DNA of 29,421 bases, taken from JBOGXF01 sp050694275. GTDB lineage: Bacteria > Actinomycetota > CADDZG01 > WHSQ01. Positions 1 through 7,886 of the stretch are shown here, in pieces. A model generated the notes under the pieces. The model did not search any database. It was given only the letters and a program-made list of their open reading frames with translations, and had not been told where the DNA came from. A program made the position numbers and the translations under genes. How positions within the stretch are numbered: the first letter of the stretch is position 1; each line of letters starts with the position of its first letter. The stretch spans positions 1 to 29,421 of the forward strand of contig JBOGXF010000117.1 of assembly GCA_050694275.1 (NCBI GenBank), in the 5' to 3' direction.

Positions 1-275
1 CCGCCGCCTCCGGCGAGGGTGTCGCGCCCGCCGCCTCCGGTCAGGGTGTCGTTGCCGCCACCGCCGCGCAGGGTGTCGTTGCCGCCACCGCCGCGCAGGG
101 TGTCGCTGCCTGCGCCTCCGACGAGGACGTCCTTGCCGCGGCCTCCGACTAGGACGTCGTTGCCGCGCCCACCCCTGAGGGTGTCGCTGCCACCGCCGCC
201 GCGCAGGGTGTCGCTGCCACCGCCGCCGCGCAGGGTGTCGTTGCCACCGCCGCCGAGCAGCACGTCAGCGCCCCC
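1..275. repeat. 27-base tandem repeats encoding RTX nonapeptides
   Basis: About ten 27-base units follow each other, each containing a form of gc(c/g)gcgcagggtgtcg plus a Gly-rich part. Neighbouring units at about 190-245 are nearly identical. Each codes three Gly-rich residues plus a DTL(R/T) turn on the minus strand. Near-identity at DNA level makes copy-number change by slippage, and assembly collapse, plausible. Confidence 0.7.
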
Positions 276-2729
276 GAGCCCGCTGATGTCGTCGTTGCCG
301 CCGAAGCCGCAGATGACGTCGTCTTCGTCGGTGCCCGTGATGACGTCGTCACCGGGCGTTCCGGCAAAGACGTCGGGGTCGCCGTCGCCGTCGGTGTCAA
401 GGCTGCCACCCTCTGGGACGTCGAAGCCACCGCACTCCACGGTCGGCTCGGGCTCGGGCTCCTCCTCCCAGGTCTTTTCGACCTGGTCGGCACACACGCC
501 CTCGGGCGCCGCCGGGGAGCCGACCACGGCTGGCTGTCCCGCGGCCTGGTCGCACTCGTCATCCGTGTCGACCGTGTCGGTGCGAAGGAGCGGAGTCGCG
601 TCGTCGTCGTCGTCGTCGAGCGCCCCCGTGATGGTCTGGGTTCCGGTCTCATCTTGCGTGGTCGCAACGACGACCTCGACCTCGCCATTGGTGCCGGTCG
701 TGCCGCAAGCCTGACCGATGAACACGTTGGCTCCACCAATGCAGTTGCCCGTGGTCGGGCTCGTGATACGTCCCGGACCCGACTCGGTGAAGTTCACCTG
801 CTCGCCGGACACCGGGTTACCGAGACGGTCCTCGGCGGTACACGTTACGACGTGGCTCGTGCCCGGGTCGTTTGTGTCCTCCTCGGGCTCGCAGTCGAGC
901 GTCCGAGCGCCCGCCGCGAGAGCGGTCCACGTCTTGGTACCCGTGTCGGTCGCGTTGCCCGAGGTCGCCGTGACGGTCGTCGTACCGCTCTCGAGCGACG
1001 TGATCGTCGCGCGGAAGACACCGTTGGCGTCGCTCGTCACGGTTACAGAGGTGCCGAGGCTGGTGTCGTCATCGCGGGCCGTACCGGTGTTGCCCGGCGT
1101 CGGCCCCTCGTTGACGAAGTTGCCCGGTCCCGACAGCGTCAGAGTGACGTTCGCTCCGGCGATTGGGTTCGTCTGACCCGGGCCCGCGTAGACCGTGCCA
1201 CAGAGGTCGTGGTTCGTCTCGACCGGGTTCGTCGCCGTGGAGTCGGGGGCGTCGTCGCAGTCGGTCGCCAGCGGGCCGCTGACCATGTCGAGGATCACAA
1301 CCGCCGGCGTCGGGATCGTCGTGAACCAGAACTTCTCGACCCGGTCCGCGAGGTCGATGTCGACCTCGTCCACCGTCGCATCGGCGTCGGCCGATCCGTC
1401 TACGGAGACATCGATCGTGTCGGTCTCGGGTTCCGGACCGACAATCGTCGTGCTGTCGGTGTAGGTACACGTCGCCTGACCCGAAGCGTTGGTAAGCACG
1501 TTCTGGCAGCCCGCGCCGGCGTTCGCACCGGTCACCACGAAGTCGACCGGCACGTTCGGAGAAGGATTGCCGAACTGATCGGTAACCGTTGCCGTGACCG
1601 TGTGGCTTGAGCCCTTGACGTTGCTGTCGCGCTCGGGCTCCGCATCGAGGTTCTCCGGCGCCGGGACGGCCCACGTCTTCTGGACCACGTCGGTCTTGTT
1701 CGCTGGAGGCGACACTGCCGGGTACTCGTCGTCGGTCGGGCCCTCGGCATCGCACTCGCCACCGTCGAACTCGGCGCCGTTGATGTCGAACCGATTGTTG
1801 ACGTCCTCGTCGATCCAGAAACACACGTTCGCCGTGCCGGTCTCGTTCTCGGCCGGGGCCAGCGTGAAGGTGCACCGTCCGTCGCTGCCCGTGGTGCAGG
1901 CATCGTTGAAGTCGGCCGTTCCGGTCGGCCCTCCCGTGGCGTTGTTGTCCGGGTCGTTGGCGCCGTTGAGGTTCTCGGCGTCGATCCTCAGACCCGCCAC
2001 ACCAGTGTCATCGGCAGTCGGCGTCGTTCCCTGAGAGTCGAAAGCGAAGCACGTGTAGACCTCGCTCTGCCCCGGCGGGTTGGTCTCGGTATCCGTCGTG
2101 TCGTCGTCGTCGCAGTCGAGCCGGACGTTCGCCGCCGCCGCCGCGAACCAACTCTTCTCGACGACGTCGGTGTCATCGGGCTCAGTTCTCCCACCCGGTG
2201 TGGTGGCCTCGTCGCGTCCCTCGGTCGCATCGAGGTCTGCCGTCCCATCGTTGATCTTGTTGTCATCGACCCACGCGCGCACGAGGTTGGTACCGACCGT
2301 GTCCGACGTGAAGAACACGTTGCACGTCCCGGACGCGTCCGTCGTGCAGGTCATGTCCGGAGTGGACGGGTCGGAATCGCTGTTTAGCGTCCCGCCGGTA
2401 CAGGCTCCTTGTGGATCGGTGGGATGTGGAGTGCAGTTCACCCGCACCGCGGGACCACTTTCGACCTCGAAGTCGACCTCCGTGTTGACGGACGCGGCTC
2501 CAGTCGTAGTGGTCCCCGTGTCGTCTGTCACCGTCGCGGTGAGCGTATGTGTCGACCCCGTCGGATTGGTGTCCTGCTCCAGCGTCACCTGGAGGTCGTG
2601 ACTGTTTTCGGCAGTGCTATGACCCGCCAGCGAGATGCCCGCGAACGGCAGCGCCAACGCGAAAACGGTCGCCAACGCGGTGAAGAACGCGAGCGACCTC
2701 TTTTTTGATCTTGCTCTTACGACAGACAA
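1..2729 (-). CDS. Secreted Ig-like / RTX calcium-binding repeat protein (3' end outside window)
   Basis: A single minus frame stays in phase from the TTG at 2729 to the left edge, about 909 codons with no stop seen in the stretches I translated. The N-terminus has basic residues, then a hydrophobic stretch (FFTALATVFALALPFAG, about residues 15-31), so a Sec signal peptide is likely. About five Ig-like beta-domains of 100-130 residues follow, separated by recurring EK(T/S)W linkers and rich in Asp and Thr. A DTDGDGDPD-type acidic motif comes next, then nonapeptide RTX repeats (GGxGxDTLx) from about residue 790 to the edge. RTX repeats bind Ca2+ and fold outside the cell; Ig-like stalks usually extend adhesins. 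The TTG start is chosen because AAGGAGG lies 6 bases upstream and the signal peptide begins there. An ECF sigma gene lies immediately upstream on the same strand. No export system or enzymatic domain is visible, and the C-terminus is missing. Adhesin or S-layer-like function is inference. Confidence 0.85.
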   Translation of the reverse strand, partial: MSVVRARSKKRSLAFFTALATVFALALPFAGISLAGHSTAENSHDLQVTLEQDTNPTGSTHTLTATVTDDTGTTTTGAASVNTEVDFEVESGPAVRVNCTPHPTDPQGACTGGTLNSDSDPSTPDMTCTTDASGTCNVFFTSDTVGTNLVRAWVDDNKINDGTADLDATEGRDEATTPGGRTEPDDTDVVEKSWFAAAAANVRLDCDDDDTTDTETNPPGQSEVYTCFAFDSQGTTPTADDTGVAGLRIDAENLNGANDPDNNATGGPTGTADFNDACTTGSDGRCTFTLAPAENETGTANVCFWIDEDVNNRFDINGAEFDGGECDAEGPTDDEYPAVSPPANKTDVVQKTWAVPAPENLDAEPERDSNVKGSSHTVTATVTDQFGNPSPNVPVDFVVTGANAGAGCQNVLTNASGQATCTYTDSTTIVGPEPETDTIDVSVDGSADADATVDEVDIDLADRVEKFWFTTIPTPAVVILDMVSGPLATDCDDAPDSTATNPVETNHDLCGTVYAGPGQTNPIAGANVTLTLSGPGNFVNEGPTPGNTGTARDDDTSLGTSVTVTSDANGVFRATITSLESGTTTVTATSGNATDTGTKTWTALAAGARTLDCEPEEDTNDPGTSHVVTCTAEDRLGNPVSGEQVNFTESGPGRITSPTTGNCIGGANVFIGQACGTTGTNGEVEVVVATTQDETGTQTITGALDDDDDDATPLLRTDTVDTDDECDQAAGQPAVVGSPAAPEGVCADQVEKTWEEEPEPEPTVECGGFDVPEGGSLDTDGDGDPDVFAGTPGDDVITGTDEDDVICGFGGNDDISGLGGADVLLGGGGNDTLRGGGGSDTLRGGGGSDTLRGGRGNDVLVGGRGKDVLVGGAGSDTLRGGGGNDTLRGGGGNDTLTGGGGRDTLAGGG

Positions 2730-2735
2730 TCCGCA

Positions 2736-2742
2736 CCTCCTT
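2736..2742 (-). promoter_or_regulatory. Ribosome binding site that fixes the TTG start of the RTX gene
   Basis: The minus strand reads AAGGAGG here, a near-perfect Shine-Dalgarno sequence, 6 bases before the TTG at 2729. It supports TTG over the GTG at 2735, which lies in another frame. Confidence 0.7.
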
Positions 2743-2795
2743 GGTAACGGCCCTTCCCTAACTGGCACCTACAGCTACTACTCAGGTACTGCGTC

Positions 2796-2811
2796 GGGAC
2801 GCACTCGTCCC
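2796..2811. repeat. Perfect 6-bp inverted repeat overlapping the candidate -10
   Basis: The plus strand reads GGGACG, CACT, CGTCCC: two 6-base arms around a 4-base loop. It overlaps the candidate ECF -10 element upstream of the RTX gene, so it could be an operator or a leader hairpin. No regulator for it is visible. Confidence 0.35.
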
Positions 2812-2820
2812 ACAAGGTTC
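2798..2820 (-). promoter_or_regulatory. Candidate ECF-type promoter of the RTX gene
   Basis: The minus strand reads TGAACC with GAAC at 2820-2817, then 15 bases, then CGTC at 2801-2798. GAAC near -35 and CGTC near -10 is the usual signature of ECF sigma promoters. It would give a leader of roughly 60 bases before the TTG at 2729. The neighbouring upstream gene encodes an ECF-type sigma factor, so direct control is an attractive but untested inference. Short motifs like this occur by chance. Confidence 0.35.
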
Positions 2821-2854
2821 AACGGACAATCCTGAAAGAAGTTGCTTGCTTCAG

Positions 2855-2884
2855 CCGGATTTCGGAACAAATAGTCCGATCCGG
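2855..2884 (-). terminator. Imperfect hairpin between the sigma factor and RTX genes
   Basis: Arms CCGGATTTCGGA (2855-2866) and TCCGATCCGG (2875-2884) pair except for a two-base bulge, around an 8-base loop. It lies about 40-70 bases downstream of the sigma gene stop. There is no following U-tract, so it is at best a weak terminator or mRNA stabiliser. Confidence 0.25.
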
Positions 2885-2922
2885 TTACTGCCGCCCTCAG
2901 CCTTCCCAACCCTGCAAGCGGT

Positions 2923-4488
2923 TCACTCGTAAGTGAATCCAACGTCCTCTGTTACCACAGATGGCACTGTGCAGTCCACCGCTAGCTGTCCGTAGAAGGA
3001 ACCCGAGCGAGGCAATCCCGCCTCTTCAGGGTTCGATCCGTAGAGCGGACCATATTGACCAGTAATTTCCAAAGTTAATTCTCGGCCCGATCGCGCCCAC
3101 GTCGCGACCGGCTCCGGCCCCCACGACGAGTAGTAGAAGTTGGCCCCGTTCTTGGTCACCCGGAGGTCGACCCGACCGGCGCCCACGCGCGCGTAGAGCG
3201 TGAACGTCGCGGGATACCTGCCGCCCTCATAGCTCACGGTCGTCACGAGGCGCTGCTCGAGGTAGTAGGCGTCGCAATTGATCTTCTCCGTGCGCGACGA
3301 CGGCGGGGTCGCAGGGATCGGTTCCCCGGCGTGATGAAAACCGACCGCCGCGGTGAACGGAGTGGGGCTCGGGGTCGGCGTCGGAGAGGGAGGGGTCTTG
3401 GTCCCCCCGGTCGTGCCGCCATCGGAAGGAGGCGACGCCGGGGACGGCGATGGGCTCGCAGACGGAGCGGGGGCCGTGGATCCGCTCGCATCGCCCGATC
3501 CACCCGGCGCCGGCGGATGATCGTCGGTGCCGCGTTGTGATGCTCTTGTCGATCGGTAGCGCCGGGTCTGGGAGTCCGCGCCGTCGTCGAGCGAGCCCAC
3601 GGTAACCGTGGAGGCGTCGGAGACCGGCAGCTGGGCGGACGGTTTCGGGTGTGTCGCCGCGGCAATCCCCACCGTCGCGGTCCCGACGATCGCCGCGGTG
3701 ACGATCGGCGCGACCCGCTCGCCGACGAACTGGCCGCACTGCTGCAAGATGCTGCTACAAGAAGTGGCGACCTGGGCGGTCGACGCGACCGCCTCGGCGA
3801 CCTGGGCGTTCGGCGCGGCGCCGTGGCTTCCGGAGTGCTTGGCGGGCGGGTCCAGAGGCTTGAAGCGATGGCCGGCCCGGAGCGGGAGCAAGAAAGACGA
3901 AAGCAGTTCTAGCCACGACTTCTTGAAGCCGTTGCGGGCGCGGTGAAGAAGCGCCTTGACCTGGCCCTCGGTGATCCCGAGCGCGAGCGCGACCTCGCCG
4001 TAGGAGAGCCCCTCGAAGTCGCGCAGCACGAGCGCGGCGCGGTGCATCGGCGGCAGCGCGTTGAGCACCCGCCGGACGCGGCGGCCCTCGGCCTTGCGGA
4101 TGAAGAGACGCTCGGGGTCGGTGTCCTCGGCGTACCCGGACGGGTTGAGGTCGAGCTCCTCCAGGGGCGTCGCATCCGCCGGCCTCCGTTGTCGCGCCCT
4201 GAGGTGGTCGAGGCATACGTTCGTCGCGATGCGGGTGACCCACGCCTGGAGCTGGTAGCGCCCGTTGAAGCGGATGAGGCCCTGGTAGACGCGCAGAAAC
4301 GCCTCCTGCGACGCCTCCTGCGCGTCGTCCTCGCCCCCGAGCATCCGGCGGCAGATGCTGCGCACGCGCGTCTCGTAGCGATCGTGGATCGCCTGATAGG
4401 CGCCGTCCTCGCCGCGCTGGAACGCGAGCGCGAGCTCCCTGTCGTCTGTCTGGCCCAAGGGCAGGCCCTCGTGCCGATCGTTGATCAT
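2923..4488 (-). CDS. ECF-type sigma-70 family sigma factor with membrane segment and extracellular C-terminal domain
   Basis: 521 residues, against about 170-200 for a normal ECF factor. Residues 17-100 look like sigma region 2 (RYETRVRSICRRMLG, then QEASQEAFLRVYQGL and ATNVCLDHLRARQ). Residues 135-192 look like region 4 (LPPMHRAALVLRDFEGLSY, then GITEGQVKALLHRAR). An Ala-rich segment leads to one hydrophobic helix (about 259-279), a Pro/Ser/Thr-rich stalk (about 320-377) and a beta-rich C-terminal domain with Cys405 and Cys506 that could form a disulfide. The expected topology is sigma domains in the cytoplasm and the last domain outside. Family knowledge: most ECF factors are held by a separate membrane anti-sigma factor; here none is adjacent and the anchor is in cis. 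It probably needs proteolysis or signalling to act. The ATG at 4488 has only a weak Shine-Dalgarno. Confidence 0.85.
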   Translation of the reverse strand: MINDRHEGLPLGQTDDRELALAFQRGEDGAYQAIHDRYETRVRSICRRMLGGEDDAQEASQEAFLRVYQGLIRFNGRYQLQAWVTRIATNVCLDHLRARQRRPADATPLEELDLNPSGYAEDTDPERLFIRKAEGRRVRRVLNALPPMHRAALVLRDFEGLSYGEVALALGITEGQVKALLHRARNGFKKSWLELLSSFLLPLRAGHRFKPLDPPAKHSGSHGAAPNAQVAEAVASTAQVATSCSSILQQCGQFVGERVAPIVTAAIVGTATVGIAAATHPKPSAQLPVSDASTVTVGSLDDGADSQTRRYRSTRASQRGTDDHPPAPGGSGDASGSTAPAPSASPSPSPASPPSDGGTTGGTKTPPSPTPTPSPTPFTAAVGFHHAGEPIPATPPSSRTEKINCDAYYLEQRLVTTVSYEGGRYPATFTLYARVGAGRVDLRVTKNGANFYYSSWGPEPVATWARSGRELTLEITGQYGPLYGSNPEEAGLPRSGSFYGQLAVDCTVPSVVTEDVGFTYE

Positions 4489-4652
4489 CTAGCAATAACC
4501 CCCTGCTTTAGACGTGGGGCAGTCTCTCACCCAATAGACGGCAGAGGAATAGTCTTTCTGGATCATTTGCGCCGATATTTCTCGATTCGCACGCGTCAAA
4601 CACACCGCCCTTCTGTGACGGATAACGACGGAAAGCGGCAGAAGTTAGCCTG

Positions 4653-4685
4653 CGCCGGGTATCGATAGGGAGTAGGGGCCCGGCG
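4653..4685 (-). terminator. Hairpin just downstream of the nine-gene minus-strand operon
   Basis: Perfect 7-base arms CGCCGGG (4653-4659) and CCCGGCG (4679-4685) flank a 19-base loop, starting 19 bases past the stop of the WaaL-like gene. No U-tract follows on the minus strand. Its position at the operon end suggests a non-canonical terminator, as is common in high-GC actinobacteria, but the loop is long. Confidence 0.3.
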
Positions 4686-4703
4686 GGGTGTCCCTGAAGG
4701 CTG

Positions 4704-6716
4704 TCATGAGGTTCCTCGGAGCTTCTCTTCCACCTCGATGACGGTGGGATCGGTGGGATCTACCGCCATGGCTTTCGCCAGTGCCTCTGTGGCACGGTCG
4801 TCCTGACCGAGCCGTTCGTACGAGAGCGCGAGATTCGCCCACAGGGATGCGTTCGCGTCCCCCATGACGTCGATGGTTTCATCGAGGGCCGCGACAACCT
4901 CCGCATGGCGTCCCGCGTCCTGCATAGCCGCGACCGCCTCGGAGACGATCGCGGTGTTGAACGGGTCCAAGGACCACGCACGGGCAAAGAGATCGGCGGA
5001 GCGCTCGATGAGGACGGGGTCGAACTCGGAGAAATCTCGCAGCGCCCTCGCGTAGTCGAGGAGCGCGGGGACCGACGGGAAGCCGTCAACGAACGAAAAC
5101 GCCTCTTCGGCCCGATCGAGCCACGCCTCGCCGGCGTCCTCGCGGTTGACCGCGATCCGACCGAGAAAGAACCCGTCGATGTGGCGGTAGCGGTAGTCGC
5201 CGCGGAAGCCGAGGGCACGCTCGAAGTCATCCTGCGCGGCCTCTGGTTGTCCGACACGGAAGCGATCGGTTGCCCACCTGACGCGCGCGTCGGCGAGGAC
5301 GAAGCTCGCGGCCCACCACAGCGCGCCGAGACCGCCCACGGCGATCACAACGACCACGGGAAGCGCCCGGATCGGGGTTGCCCGAAGCGGTCGCCCGGTC
5401 GTGCGTTTCTTCTTCGACCCTGGCTTCTTCTTCGACTTGGCCGCCTTGGTCGCGACGGGGACCAGGGCTGCGGCCAGGCCCCCGAGCACCGCCCAAAAGG
5501 TCGTCCTGATCGCGACCTCGTCGATGCTCACGAGCGCTTGCACGTAATAGGCAGCGATGGCGGCAACGAACCCGGCCGCCACAAGATCGTCGGATCCGAT
5601 CTCTCGTGCCCTGAGCGCGGTCCACCCTGCGATCGTCGCAAAGCCCGCGAGCCCGACGACGCCGGCCCCGGTTAAGAACGCGAGCCACACCGAGTGCGTG
5701 TCGTCGGAGAAGTCGAGCCCGTGCACGGCGGAGTCCTCGATCACGCGGTGCTGGAAGCCCTCGACCGCATACGCGTTCGGGCCTCGACCGAGGATCGGGT
5801 CATCGGCCGCCATCGAGACCGCGCCGCGCCACCACAACGCGCGCTGCTCGGTCGTGAGCGGCAGGAAGGTATCGCCCGGGTTGGCCATCGCATAGCCGAC
5901 GGCGGTGACGATCCCGACCGCGAGCGCGCCCGCGACGAGGGCTCCGGCGACGCGCGCCCAGCCCCATCGAGAGGCGAAGTAGAAGCCGGCGAGAACCGCG
6001 GCCCCGGCGACGGTCGCGACGTAGCCGCCCTGACTGAACGACAGGATCTGCCCGCCGGCGATGAGCGCGCCGAGCTTCCACACGCGACTCCGATTGGGCT
6101 CGTCGACGAACCACAAGACTGCCGCGACGGGAAGGACGATGGCGAGGAAACCGCCGGTGAAGTTCGGATTTCCGAGCGTCGAGGTCTGCGTCGTCTCCCC
6201 TCCGAACTGCTGCGCCCACCTGAACGGGTCCAGGCCGATGTACTGCAGCACCGCGTAGCCGCCCGCGACCGAGCCCGCGATGGTGAGCGCCCACGCCACT
6301 TGACGCGCTCTTCCTGCGAACGCATCGGCGACGAGAATCCCAAAGACGATGACCACGAGATAAGGGATAAGCCCCTGAAAGCGGCCGTACTCCCCGAACA
6401 GCGACCAGTAGCGATAGGGACCGAACGCCCACGCAAGCAAGAGCGGAATGGCGACGACGACGGCCGGGAACCACAATCGCTTGAGACCATCGGCGCCTCT
6501 TCCCTGCAGGATTTCGATCAGCCGGATGGCCGCCGCGACCCCCGTGCCCGCGAACAGAAGCGCGAGCTTGGGGACGTTGAAGGGGTCGTTGGGAAAGCGC
6601 AGGAAGATCAGCGGCACACCCGCGATCACGCCGAGAAGAACGGCGCGCCTTGCGACCGGGGCCATATCCAAAAGGAATTCGCGCGAGAACCGATGGTCGT
6701 GAAGAGCCTTCACCAC
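4704..6716 (-). CDS. O-antigen ligase/polymerase-like (WaaL/Wzy) membrane protein with C-terminal TPR domain
   Basis: 670 residues. Residues 1-420 hold about ten hydrophobic helices in the pattern of the WaaL/Wzy_C superfamily. A long periplasmic-type loop (about 290-345) contains LGRGPNAYAVEGFQ and DDTHSVWLAF, in the place where the family has its functional His. A Lys-rich cytoplasmic stretch (about 424-441, KSKKKPGSKKK) precedes a further helix (451-474). Residues 480-668 form tetratricopeptide-like helical pairs (LWANLALSYERLGQDDRA, EALAKAMAVDPTDP). Known members join or polymerise undecaprenyl-linked glycans on the outer face of the membrane; some transfer glycan to protein. It is the last gene of the minus-strand operon, 42 bases after a GT4. 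The start is GTG 6716; a second GTG follows immediately. Whether it is a polymerase, lipid ligase or protein glycosyltransferase cannot be decided here. Confidence 0.85.
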   Translation of the reverse strand: MVKALHDHRFSREFLLDMAPVARRAVLLGVIAGVPLIFLRFPNDPFNVPKLALLFAGTGVAAAIRLIEILQGRGADGLKRLWFPAVVVAIPLLLAWAFGPYRYWSLFGEYGRFQGLIPYLVVIVFGILVADAFAGRARQVAWALTIAGSVAGGYAVLQYIGLDPFRWAQQFGGETTQTSTLGNPNFTGGFLAIVLPVAAVLWFVDEPNRSRVWKLGALIAGGQILSFSQGGYVATVAGAAVLAGFYFASRWGWARVAGALVAGALAVGIVTAVGYAMANPGDTFLPLTTEQRALWWRGAVSMAADDPILGRGPNAYAVEGFQHRVIEDSAVHGLDFSDDTHSVWLAFLTGAGVVGLAGFATIAGWTALRAREIGSDDLVAAGFVAAIAAYYVQALVSIDEVAIRTTFWAVLGGLAAALVPVATKAAKSKKKPGSKKKRTTGRPLRATPIRALPVVVVIAVGGLGALWWAASFVLADARVRWATDRFRVGQPEAAQDDFERALGFRGDYRYRHIDGFFLGRIAVNREDAGEAWLDRAEEAFSFVDGFPSVPALLDYARALRDFSEFDPVLIERSADLFARAWSLDPFNTAIVSEAVAAMQDAGRHAEVVAALDETIDVMGDANASLWANLALSYERLGQDDRATEALAKAMAVDPTDPTVIEVEEKLRGTS

Positions 6717-6758
6717 GAGAACCTTAACTTCGCGGCAACCCCTGGTGCCGTGTCAGTC

Positions 6759-7886
6759 CTAGGCGAGCAGACTCGCGTAGAGGTCGCGGATGTCGGCGAC
6801 GAGCCGGCGCGCGTCGAACCGCTCCCTGACGTGAGCCCGGCCCGCCTCGCCCATGCCGCGCCGCTCCGCCGGTGAAGCTCGCACGAGGCGATCGAGCGCC
6901 TGGGCCAGCGCGACCGGATCCCCCGCCGGGACGAGCAGGGCGCTGGTGCCGTCGGTCACCACCGCGCGCACGCCGCCGACGTCGGTCGAGACTACTGGGC
7001 GGGCCGCGGCGAGCGCCTCGATCAGCGACACCGGAGTGCCCTCGTTCCTGCTCGACAGCGCGACGGCATCAACGTCGCGCATCACCGAAACGACGTCTGT
7101 GACCCAGCCGAGAAAGCGGACGCGCGCCGACAGCCCGAGCCCCTCCGCCTCCGCCTTGAGTTCGCTCCGCAGCTCGCCGTCTCCCAGCACGACGAGGTGA
7201 ACGTCCGGCAAGCGGGCGACGGCCCGCAGCAGCGTCGAATGGTCCTTGATCGGTGCGAGCCGCCCGAGGACGGCCACAAGCGGGGCGCCGGGAGGTACGC
7301 CGACCGATGCCCGGAACGCTCCGTCCGGTTCGGTGACTTCAAGCAGGTCCGAGAGATCGAAGCCGAGTTGAATGACCCTGTACTGCTCGGGACGTCCCAC
7401 CCCGAGCTCGAGCAAGGCATCCCGGACCTCGTCGCTGACCGCGATGAGGATGTCGGTGCGACGTGCCAGGGCGCGCTCGACCGCGATGAAGGCGCGCTCG
7501 ACGGGGGCCGAAAAGTAGCCCTCGAGGACGTGACCGTGGTAGGTGTGCACGAGGCGCGGCCGGGGCCGCACCGTGAGGGCTGCGGCGCGCGCGAGCGCCC
7601 CGGCCTTCGCCATGTGCGTGTGGACGATGTGCGGCCGTACCGACGCGACGAGACCCCGCAGCCTGCCGAGGCTGCGGAGGTCGGCCCCAGGACGGATCGG
7701 ACGCGCCAGTGGGATGCGCACGGGCTCGACCCGGGGATCGGACAGCTCGCCCTCCTCCGTGGGCGGGCGCCCGGTGACGAGGACGGTGTCGAACTCGGGC
7801 CGGAGGTCGCGCGTCAGTAAGAGAGCCTGTCGCGCGGGGCCGCCGATGTTGAGTCGGGTGATGGCGCGCAGGATGCGCGCGCTCAC
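6759..7886 (-). CDS. Glycosyltransferase family 4 (GT-B fold)
   Basis: 375 residues. The N-terminal Rossmann half begins ILRAITRLNIGGPARQ (an acceptor-site loop with GG) and contains HIVHTHMAKAG. The C-terminal half has VLGRLAPIKDHSTLLRA, LVVLGDGELR and the EX7E motif E282-E290 (NEGTPVSLIEALAAARPVV), the signature of retaining GT4 enzymes that use nucleotide sugars. The GTG start at 7886 is chosen because it overlaps the upstream amidotransferase stop as GTGA; longer readings would run through the amidotransferase gene. It is expected to act in the cytoplasm, adding a sugar to the lipid-linked glycan. Donor and acceptor are not predictable. Confidence 0.9.
   Translation of the reverse strand: MSARILRAITRLNIGGPARQALLLTRDLRPEFDTVLVTGRPPTEEGELSDPRVEPVRIPLARPIRPGADLRSLGRLRGLVASVRPHIVHTHMAKAGALARAAALTVRPRPRLVHTYHGHVLEGYFSAPVERAFIAVERALARRTDILIAVSDEVRDALLELGVGRPEQYRVIQLGFDLSDLLEVTEPDGAFRASVGVPPGAPLVAVLGRLAPIKDHSTLLRAVARLPDVHLVVLGDGELRSELKAEAEGLGLSARVRFLGWVTDVVSVMRDVDAVALSSRNEGTPVSLIEALAAARPVVSTDVGGVRAVVTDGTSALLVPAGDPVALAQALDRLVRASPAERRGMGEAGRAHVRERFDARRLVADIRDLYASLLA

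Noticed and set aside
1..275. Tandem repeats as a CRISPR array
   Set aside because: Units are 27 bases back to back with no spacers, and they encode in-frame RTX nonapeptides.
19..1610. Long plus-strand frames of Pro/Ser- or Arg-rich protein opposite the RTX gene
   Set aside because: They mirror Gly- and Asp-rich codons of the real minus-strand gene, have no domain content and no Shine-Dalgarno.
4560..4620. TTGACG as -35 of the sigma gene promoter
   Set aside because: With 16-18 base spacing no acceptable -10 follows on the minus strand.
3943..4668. Plus-strand frame of 241 residues opposite the sigma factor
   Set aside because: Charged composition without motifs; the opposite strand has clear sigma regions 2 and 4.
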